Assembly: GCA_023245515.1 (NCBI GenBank)
Contig: JAHFKE010000049.1
Location: 1-8,059 of the forward strand
Direction: 5' to 3'
Source of the DNA: Candidatus Levyibacteriota bacterium
Lineage (GTDB): Bacteria > Patescibacteriota > Microgenomatia > Levybacterales > UBA12049
DNA length: 8,059 nt
Shown: positions 1 to 5,168 of the stretch, piece after piece
How the letters are laid out: each line of letters begins with the position of its first letter
How positions within the stretch are numbered: position 1 is the first letter of the stretch
Position numbers and translations under genes: made by a program
Notes under the pieces: model-generated
The model's database searches: none
Seen by the model: the letters and a program-made list of their open reading frames with translations, nothing else
Told to the model about the DNA's origin: nothing

Positions 1-77
1 AGAAGAAGTGTGAACGTAGTTACCTGAGCTATGATTGCTAAGACCGAGAGGATTTGAGTAACAACTTCAACAGACAT
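1..77 (-). CDS. N-terminus of a probable membrane protein (partial, runs off left edge)
   Basis: The reading frame starts at ATG 77-75 on the minus strand and stays open to the window edge, giving 25 codons plus two bases. The peptide begins MSVEVVTQILSVLAIIAQVT. After a short polar start, from about residue 9, it becomes almost uninterrupted Ile/Leu/Val/Ala/Thr/Phe. This fits a first transmembrane helix or an uncleaved signal anchor. There is no Shine-Dalgarno before the ATG, but an extended -10 element ends 9 bases upstream, so the message would be nearly leaderless. It lies 77 bases downstream of the ferredoxin stop on the same strand. Too little is present to name a family; a channel, secretion subunit or small membrane protein are all possible. 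The start and membrane character are inference from composition. Confidence 0.5.
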   Translation of the reverse strand, partial: MSVEVVTQILSVLAIIAQVTTFTLL

Positions 78-86
78 ATTACTAAA

Positions 87-95
87 AGTATAGCA
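87..95 (-). promoter_or_regulatory. Extended -10 promoter for the membrane-protein gene
   Basis: On the minus strand the sequence reads TGCTATACT (95 to 87). This is a TGn extended -10 joined to TATACT, which differs from TATAAT at one base. No good -35 is visible 16-18 bases upstream, as is usual for extended -10 promoters. Transcription starting about 7 bases downstream would leave only about 3 bases before ATG 77. The element suggests that the gene at the left edge is a separate transcription unit. Confidence 0.45.
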
Positions 96-154
96 CATGT
101 ACGAGAACCACATCTATTCTTAGTTAAGGAAGAAAGTCATTGTTATTTTGGGCT

Positions 155-487
155 TTATGTGAGGATTTTTACTTGCTTTATGAACCGAATTTTTTTGACT
201 TCAAAGAGAACGTTGGTTGAAGATGTTTCTCCTTTACCTTTTTTATGGTCAACGTGGGTGAAGTGTATCTCTTGTGGATCACCCTGAGCATCTTGTCCGG
301 ATACATAGACATTCGGAGCAAGATGGCAATTGCCTCGACACTCACCTTTTGTAGCCTGTACACCTTGCATGCCTGAAGTACCTTCTGCAATCTTCTGGAA
401 TACATCTCTTCCCAAAAATGTACAGCTTTGTCCTCCACAAATTTCTACGTCAACACCATGCTCTTTCATGTGTGGAGAGTAACACAC
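155..487 (-). CDS. Small thioredoxin-like [2Fe-2S] ferredoxin (NuoE-type fold)
   Basis: This 110-residue protein carries the cysteine pattern of thioredoxin-like [2Fe-2S] ferredoxins related to NuoE: C17-x4-C22 in the segment VEICGGQSC, then C50-x3-C54 in ECRGNCHLAPNVYV. The four cysteines would hold one 2Fe-2S cluster. The 27 residues between the pairs are fewer than in NuoE, so the domain is compact. Such proteins shuttle electrons to a partner oxidoreductase; no partner gene is visible here. The C-terminal third is basic and poorly conserved in appearance. The start is uncertain. GTG 487 gives this length, but ATG 469 (MKEHGVDVEICGG) begins just before the first beta strand and is at least as plausible. 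Neither has a clear Shine-Dalgarno. The gene follows the phosphomutase stop by 42 bases in the same frame, probably in one operon. A cytosolic location is inferred from the absence of a signal peptide. Confidence 0.75.
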   Translation of the reverse strand: MCYSPHMKEHGVDVEICGGQSCTFLGRDVFQKIAEGTSGMQGVQATKGECRGNCHLAPNVYVSGQDAQGDPQEIHFTHVDHKKGKGETSSTNVLFEVKKIRFIKQVKILT

Positions 488-529
488 TATGAGACTCGTG
501 TCAATCGCATTAGTGCCATCTATAAATCC

Positions 530-1924
530 TTATTTAATCCTTCTTGCTTCAAATAAAGCCTCAAAAGTCTTTTTCATGGCTATAAAATCATCATTTCGTA
601 ATGAGCCGAAATAAAACTTCTCGATCTGCTCATACCCTGAATGTCGTAGCGCATACCATGAGACAATATGATTTTCCTCCACGAACTCATAACGCAGTCC
701 ATCTACCTCAATCTTCTTTTCATTCTTATATTTCTTGTTAATCTCTTCATAGAGATGCTTAGTATTATCTTTCTCCTCGGGTGGTACCGGAATAAAGATC
801 TGCTCTCTTTCACCATCGGGGTATTTTTCTTTAAGTCCTGATAGTTTGCCATTTATACTCATCCAGTGTAAAATGACAGCGATTGAAAAAGTCCCCGAGT
901 CAGTCATGAAAAAATCCTTTGCGTAAAAATGTCCGACATTTTCTACCCCGAAATCCAACGTATCGTCTCTGATCATTCTTCTGAGAACCGATCTTCCCAC
1001 GGGTACCGGGAAAGATTGCGAAGAGTTAGATATTGCAGGCCCGCAATCTACAGAATAGCCAAACAGCTTATCTCTGAAGCCTAGCGTAGTAAAAGACTCG
1101 ATCATCGCACTTCCTAGTAATGATCCGTTGAGGTAATTTCCTTCTTCGTCCACCCCGAGTACACGGTCTGCATCGCTATCAAAAGCAAATCCACAGTCAT
1201 AACCGCCTTTTTTGGTGTCAATCATAAGTTCCTTCATATTATCGACTTCGGAGGGATCAGCGATATGAGTTGAGGATCCGTCATAAACACCCCTGTCATT
1301 AATACGGGCAAATTTTACCTGGGGCAGAAGCTTTTCGAGGAGAGACAAAGAGCGCGAGCCTGATCCATCTCCTAGGTCTACCAAGACCTTGAGTTCCTTT
1401 ATTCTCCCAAGAGGGAGAAGCGTCTTGAGTTTTTGCTCATATGCAGTCTCGAGCTCTGTGTAGAAGTTCTTAAATCCCGATAAATCCACGACGCTTTTTT
1501 CGTACGGCTCTTTCGAGGCTTCATAGTAATGCCCTATGATAGTCTTCACCGTATCACCCTGAACTGAGTCGCCGCCTTTTGTATGCATCAGCAGTCCTGT
1601 CCAATACCAAGGACTATGTGATCCTGTGAACATAATTGATAGATCGAAATCGAAAGCCTCTGCGCCTGCTGCTATATAGTCAATCGGACATTTGTCCATG
1701 TAAAAAATCTCGACACTCTCCCCTCTCAAACCGTTGATAAAATTAAGAGCTAGATTTTTACTCGACTCTCGGCTGTCCCATCCGAGGAGAATTTTCTTAA
1801 GAGGAATCGTTTTGATAAGCGCTTTTCCTAGATAGTATGCGTCGGCATCAGTGATAGCCTTTCCGTAAATACCGCGGAAATCAAACTTTTTGACAAATGG
1901 AGGAACTACATCGATTTTATCCAT
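530..1924 (-). CDS. Phosphomannomutase/phosphoglucomutase family protein (divergent alpha-D-phosphohexomutase)
   Basis: A 464-residue cytosolic enzyme of the alpha-D-phosphohexomutase superfamily, which interconverts 1- and 6-phosphosugars through a phosphoserine. The start is FDFRGIYG (residues 14-21), typical of the family. The phosphoserine loop is TGSHSP with Ser102. The Mg-binding loop is the canonical DSDADR (249-254). The sugar-recognition loop is VENVGH (327-332), where most members have GExSGH. The C-terminal phosphate loop is RHSGYE (427-432), where RxSGTEP is usual. The length matches the roughly 450-residue family norm and all four domains appear present. Mannose-, glucose- or another hexose-phosphate specificity cannot be decided from the sequence. 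ATG 1924 is supported by AAGGA and AGGGA upstream (1941-1929) and overlaps the previous gene by 19 bases, suggesting translational coupling. The family is certain and catalysis is likely; the substrate is unknown. Confidence 0.9.
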   Translation of the reverse strand: MDKIDVVPPFVKKFDFRGIYGKAITDADAYYLGKALIKTIPLKKILLGWDSRESSKNLALNFINGLRGESVEIFYMDKCPIDYIAAGAEAFDFDLSIMFTGSHSPWYWTGLLMHTKGGDSVQGDTVKTIIGHYYEASKEPYEKSVVDLSGFKNFYTELETAYEQKLKTLLPLGRIKELKVLVDLGDGSGSRSLSLLEKLLPQVKFARINDRGVYDGSSTHIADPSEVDNMKELMIDTKKGGYDCGFAFDSDADRVLGVDEEGNYLNGSLLGSAMIESFTTLGFRDKLFGYSVDCGPAISNSSQSFPVPVGRSVLRRMIRDDTLDFGVENVGHFYAKDFFMTDSGTFSIAVILHWMSINGKLSGLKEKYPDGEREQIFIPVPPEEKDNTKHLYEEINKKYKNEKKIEVDGLRYEFVEENHIVSWYALRHSGYEQIEKFYFGSLRNDDFIAMKKTFEALFEARRIK

Positions 1925-2985
1925 GGCTTCCCTTCTTCCTTTGCAGAGCTGGATACGATGATGAATTGTGCTTTTTTCTGAAATTCTGGAATATTTCTTG
2001 CGCCTGCATACGTCATAGCACTGCGCAGTCCTCCCATGAGCCGCTTCACTACCTGCTCCACGGGCCCTTTTGGTGGCACCTCCACACTCACGCCTTCTGC
2101 AGCGCGGAACTCATTCGTGACGATTCCTTGATCCTTCATATACTCACTTGATGCCTGCCCTCTCACCACTTTATTTCCTGAGGGCGTGTATTCTCCTGGT
2201 GTTTCGTCCGTCCCCGCGAAAATACTTCCTGCCATCATACACGTCGCACCCGCGGCAATTGCCTTTGCGAAGTCTCCGGGCTGCTTAATACCTCCGTCGG
2301 CAACTACGGGAAGGCCGCTCTCTGTCACCTCAAAGACTGCTGAGAGTTGCGGGAAGCCGTTACCTGCGACGATTCTGGTTGTACACATGCCTCCAGGCCC
2401 TACACCGACCTTAGCGATGTCGATGTCATGCTTCTTGTAAGACTCCGCCTCATCATAGGTAACGATATTGCCAACCATCACAAAGATATTTTTATATTTC
2501 TTTTTTAGCTTTTGAGCAAGATTCTGCGCAGGGATAGAGCCACCGTGGGCTACATCGATCACAAGCAATTTTGCTCCTGCTTTAGTCAGTTGCCTTGCCT
2601 CCTCTATGCCTTCCTTAAGACCGATGGCGTAGAGACAGGGGATTTTATCCTTGACCAATTTTTTACAGATCTTTAAGCGTTCTGCAAAATTACCTCGAGG
2701 GAGACTCCCGAGCGCTCCGAGTCTCGCCAACTCGCGTATCATCTTCTCACCTGAGATAGTATCCATAGGAGCTGTAATAATAGGCTTAGTCAGGGTATAA
2801 GGCCCGATTGTAATAGTTGTGTCTACTTCGGAGCGAGAAGCTATGTTTGAGTTTTGGGGAACAAGATAGACATCATCATAAGTAAGTGAGCTTGCATAAA
2901 TCCCTGTGAGGTCAGGCCATGTCTCTGTTTTTCCAAGTGCTTTGTAAAAAGTTCTTGACATGAATAGGATGAGAACAAGACCCAT
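1906..2985 (-). CDS. guaC: GMP reductase-like member of the IMP dehydrogenase/GMP reductase family
   Basis: A 359-residue TIM-barrel enzyme of purine nucleotide interconversion. Residues 34-43 (LTYDDVYLVP) and 72-75 (APMD) are family N-terminal motifs. GNIVT (172-176) and GVGPGGMCTTR (194-204) carry the phosphate-binding loop and catalytic Cys201. ADGGI (229-233) and MGGLRSAMTY (317-326) complete the nucleotide site. CBS domains are absent, as in GMP reductase (GuaC, about 346 residues), but CBS-less IMPDHs also exist. The flap favours GMP reductase: SSE at 279-281 and EFRAAEG at 292-298 match GuaC, and the Arg-Tyr pair that IMPDH uses in hydrolysis is not seen. As GMPR it would reduce GMP to IMP with NADPH. 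ATG 2985 is chosen because GGGAGG lies 9 bases upstream; Met9 (2961) lacks such a site. The gene is the second in the leftward array. Family is near certain; GMPR over IMPDH is moderately sure. Confidence 0.87.
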   Translation of the reverse strand: MGLVLILFMSRTFYKALGKTETWPDLTGIYASSLTYDDVYLVPQNSNIASRSEVDTTITIGPYTLTKPIITAPMDTISGEKMIRELARLGALGSLPRGNFAERLKICKKLVKDKIPCLYAIGLKEGIEEARQLTKAGAKLLVIDVAHGGSIPAQNLAQKLKKKYKNIFVMVGNIVTYDEAESYKKHDIDIAKVGVGPGGMCTTRIVAGNGFPQLSAVFEVTESGLPVVADGGIKQPGDFAKAIAAGATCMMAGSIFAGTDETPGEYTPSGNKVVRGQASSEYMKDQGIVTNEFRAAEGVSVEVPPKGPVEQVVKRLMGGLRSAMTYAGARNIPEFQKKAQFIIVSSSAKEEGKPWIKSM

Positions 2986-2992
2986 TATAAAG

Positions 2993-3030
2993 AACCTCCC
3001 AGGGTTTTGTAAAGAAGAACTTGGGAGGCT
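2993..3030 (-). promoter_or_regulatory. Intercistronic hairpin that sequesters the Shine-Dalgarno of the GMPR/IMPDH gene
   Basis: In the minus-strand RNA, AGCCUCCCA (3030-3022) can pair with UGGGAGGUU (3001-2993), giving a 9-bp stem with one G-U pair and a 20-base loop. The right arm contains GGGAGG (3000-2995), the Shine-Dalgarno for ATG 2985. The left arm begins 7 bases after the upstream stop codon (3040-3038), so a ribosome finishing the 668-residue gene would cover it and free the site. The bases after the stem (UUCUUUAUA) are only moderately U-rich, so a weak intrinsic terminator is a less favoured reading. The pairing is seen in the sequence; the function is inference. Confidence 0.5.
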
Positions 3031-3037
3031 GAGCGGT

Positions 3038-5044
3038 TTATTTTCTCAAATCACTTACCATCTCTCGAACCTTCTTTACCAATTCTTCCTTCCTCTCTCG
3101 CTCTTTGTAAGGCTCTCTATATTTATCATCATAACTGGAATAAAATGCAGTTTTTCCATACTCAAGGGCTCCACTTATTCGCCCAGCTGCATCCTCAAGA
3201 TCAAAGTGCTGGAGACCTTTTTCCCAACCGTCCCATTCTTTACCCACTACTTCACCGACAAGTTCATTTATCTCATCCAGCTTCTGCAACGTCCCTTTCC
3301 CGTCATCTTTGACAGAACTACCATCCCCCTCTTTATCAATAGTCGCAGTAAGAGGTGCGGTAAGCGATGTACCCGATCTTTCCAAGGAAGCTTGCGCGAG
3401 TAATGCCCATGTAGCATATGGCCTCTCCAGAACATGATCACTCGCGAGCACCTCAAGTGCGCTTTGTGTATATGCATTGAGATCTTCACTTTTGAGTTTC
3501 GGTCTATAGACAATATTTGCCCTCTCTATTGGTCGCTCACTTGCGTAAAGTCGAGCCGCATTAAGAGAATTGAGTACCGACACAGGATCGAGTGTTAAAT
3601 TTATTGTGACCGCATCTACCTGTCTTCTGACTTCATCAGCATTTCCGATTCCTTGATCCTGTTGGAAGGCGAGCTTGTCTAGATGGAATGTACCAGGAGA
3701 GGGGTTGCAAGCGTTTGTCCCGCTTTGTTGAGAGGCGAGCTTGTCTAGATGGAACGTGCCGATCCCTTGCATATAGGCATGTCGCCAAAAATCCTTCAAA
3801 CCTTCTTTATCTGTAGGAGCGGGCTTACCTGTCCACTGCCTGGAGGCATCTAGTGTATCAAGTGTATCAGTAAGAGTTGTCTGATTACGTCTTGCCAGAT
3901 ACGCTCCGGCTGCTCGTAACCCATCTACCATGAACATTCCCAGATCGTCCCAACGTTGATTAGGATCGATATTGTGACGGCTGGCAATAATAAGAGGATG
4001 TTCATCAGCTCCTTCACTTTTAAGTGCTCCCTCTTGTGAATCCATAGTGATCTCCAGCCAGTTTCTCGGATCTTTGGGATCACCAAATGTCAAAGCACCT
4101 GTTTGCTCATCCAGATAAAATCCTGCATTACCGGCATTCTGGGGTATGATGCCTTGTTCTGCTTGATGCCGACCTAGTTCTCTGTGTTCCAGGCCTCTCA
4201 GCTCAAACTCTAGTTTCTCGCTGTCCGACAAAACAGGTCGACTACGCACTACGTCTCTTACTCTTGCAGATATATCAACTCCTCCAACTCCTAGTTCTTT
4301 TCTTTTTCTCACCAACTCTGAACCTCGACCTTTCAATGCTACAGGGGGTGCGTCATCAATTTCGTCTGGTGTTACCGTACCACTTCTTGAAGAGGACTCT
4401 TCTACCTGAGGACGAAATTGAATTTCTTCTTCTCTTGCTCCTACTTTTCCATATAATTTGTTATCTCTTGAGAAGATTTCATGATACTCGTTGGTAATAG
4501 ATCTACCCTCTCCGTCAACGATGGTGCTTGTTGCGCCCGTTCTCGTCACAAATACTCCACCTAGATCACCACGATACTCCATGTCATGAAATCCTTCTTT
4601 TGAAGGCTCGAACATAGAATTATCCTCGGTTGGGGGCTTGAGTGCATATTTTAAAGCACCCGTCTCACCTATAATTCCTTTTAATTCGGCTCCTTGCTCA
4701 GTTGTCACGGTAAAGACCTTAAATTCATGATATCCCTTACTCACAATATTTCCTGACTTGTCGGCAAGAAAAGACACTGATCCCCTCGTAACGATAGTAT
4801 AGTCGCTGGATGCTTCCATTCCTTCTTTCGTTAATGAAATTTGAGTATCAGTACTTTCTGCATATACTCTTGGAGCCCTGAAGACTTCTGCAACAGCACC
4901 GAGATCATTGCCTGTTTCAATCCCAAACCTAGGTGTTATTACTTCTTCAGTTGCTTGAGGCTCTTGTGTGGTTTTTCTCCTGAGAACACTTGAAGCTCTC
5001 TCAAGCGCTCTTCTAAATCTGCCTTGTCCTTCTTTATTTCCCAT
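3038..5044 (-). CDS. Uncharacterised 668-residue protein with internal repeats
   Basis: I do not recognise a family. No signal peptide or membrane helix is visible, so a soluble cytosolic protein is likely. The N-terminus is basic (residues 9-24, rich in Arg). Residues 85-210 look beta-rich and hold two related units with D-x2-G-x6-YHE: D95/G98/Y105 and D177/G180/Y187, each followed by G-x2-G (123-126, 199-202). A weaker FHD at 152-154 may be a third. This recalls WG-type beta repeats, but weakly. Residues 211-250 are polar and probably a flexible linker. Residues 429-440 and 451-462 are near-identical copies of GTFHLDKLAxQQ, 22 residues apart. The last 30 residues are highly charged and probably helical. 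It is the first gene of the leftward array, directly behind a consensus promoter. ATG 5044 has no Shine-Dalgarno but fits the promoter distance. Confidence 0.8.
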   Translation of the reverse strand: MGNKEGQGRFRRALERASSVLRRKTTQEPQATEEVITPRFGIETGNDLGAVAEVFRAPRVYAESTDTQISLTKEGMEASSDYTIVTRGSVSFLADKSGNIVSKGYHEFKVFTVTTEQGAELKGIIGETGALKYALKPPTEDNSMFEPSKEGFHDMEYRGDLGGVFVTRTGATSTIVDGEGRSITNEYHEIFSRDNKLYGKVGAREEEIQFRPQVEESSSRSGTVTPDEIDDAPPVALKGRGSELVRKRKELGVGGVDISARVRDVVRSRPVLSDSEKLEFELRGLEHRELGRHQAEQGIIPQNAGNAGFYLDEQTGALTFGDPKDPRNWLEITMDSQEGALKSEGADEHPLIIASRHNIDPNQRWDDLGMFMVDGLRAAGAYLARRNQTTLTDTLDTLDASRQWTGKPAPTDKEGLKDFWRHAYMQGIGTFHLDKLASQQSGTNACNPSPGTFHLDKLAFQQDQGIGNADEVRRQVDAVTINLTLDPVSVLNSLNAARLYASERPIERANIVYRPKLKSEDLNAYTQSALEVLASDHVLERPYATWALLAQASLERSGTSLTAPLTATIDKEGDGSSVKDDGKGTLQKLDEINELVGEVVGKEWDGWEKGLQHFDLEDAAGRISGALEYGKTAFYSSYDDKYREPYKERERKEELVKKVREMVSDLRK
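3660..3760 (-). repeat. Two-copy direct repeat inside the 668-residue gene (66-base period)
   Basis: Two copies of a roughly 35-base segment lie at 3660-3694 and 3726-3760, exactly 66 bases apart. They share an identical 22-base core (3667-3688 and 3733-3754), with a few transitions outside it. Because 66 is a multiple of three, the frame is kept and the protein repeats GTFHLDKLAxQQ at residues 429-440 and 451-462. The bases between the cores are much less alike. Tandem duplication followed by drift explains it most simply; an inserted dispersed repeat is another option. Confidence 0.85.
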
Positions 5045-5062
5045 AGATAATTTATTAAGCGC

Positions 5063-5091
5063 ATTATAGTTTATCTTATAAGATATGTCAA
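5063..5091 (-). promoter_or_regulatory. Consensus sigma-70 promoter for the leftward gene array
   Basis: On the minus strand TTGACA (5091-5086) is followed after exactly 17 bases by TATAAT (5068-5063). Both hexamers and the spacing are perfect consensus. The predicted start lies near 5056, leaving a leader of about 12 A/T-rich bases before ATG 5044 and no Shine-Dalgarno. It would drive the 668-residue gene and probably the three genes behind it. Confidence 0.85.
5072..5085. promoter_or_regulatory. Candidate operator: perfect 14-base palindrome in the promoter spacer
   Basis: TATCTTATAAGATA is its own reverse complement over all 14 bases and fills positions 5072-5085, abutting the -35 hexamer and lying within the 17-base spacer of the leftward promoter. 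A dimeric repressor bound here would block RNA polymerase. Palindromes of this length can arise by chance about once in this much A/T-rich sequence, so the position is the stronger argument. No regulator gene is visible nearby. Confidence 0.4.
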
Positions 5092-5121
5092 TGATAGCTC
5101 TCGCCTACGTACTCACCCCGT

Positions 5122-5150
5122 TTGCTATAGCTTCAGAATTGGGCTATAAT
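5122..5150 (+). promoter_or_regulatory. Sigma-70 promoter for uvrA
   Basis: TTGCTA (5122-5127, four of six consensus bases) is followed after 17 bases by a perfect TATAAT (5145-5150). The predicted start near 5157 leaves about 12 bases before ATG 5169, without a Shine-Dalgarno. The -35 hexamer sits 30 bases from that of the leftward promoter, so the two face away from each other. No LexA-type box (CTGT-N8-ACAG or GAAC-N4-GTTC) is seen around it. Confidence 0.75.
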
Positions 5151-5168
5151 GTGTAGTCAAACTATATT

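Noticed and set aside
120..135. CTTAACTAAG on the minus strand after the ferredoxin gene as a terminator stem
   Set aside because: The stem is only four A/T-rich pairs with a two-base loop and no U-run follows.
178..438. An 86-codon minus-strand frame overlapping the ferredoxin gene
   Set aside because: The overlapping frame carries the CX4C/CX3C cluster motif, while this one has no motif and scrambles those cysteines.
2960..3403. A 147-codon plus-strand frame across the end of the 668-residue gene
   Set aside because: It has no ribosome site, is full of residues typical of an antisense shadow, and would cross the hairpin and two genes on the other strand.
3660..3760. Two repeats with a roughly 31-base gap, considered as a minimal CRISPR array
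   Set aside because: There are only two copies, they lie inside an open coding frame with a period divisible by three, and no cas genes are nearby.
5092..5168. SOS/LexA operator expected for uvrA
   Set aside because: Neither CTGT-N8-ACAG nor GAAC-N4-GTTC is present in the uvrA promoter region.
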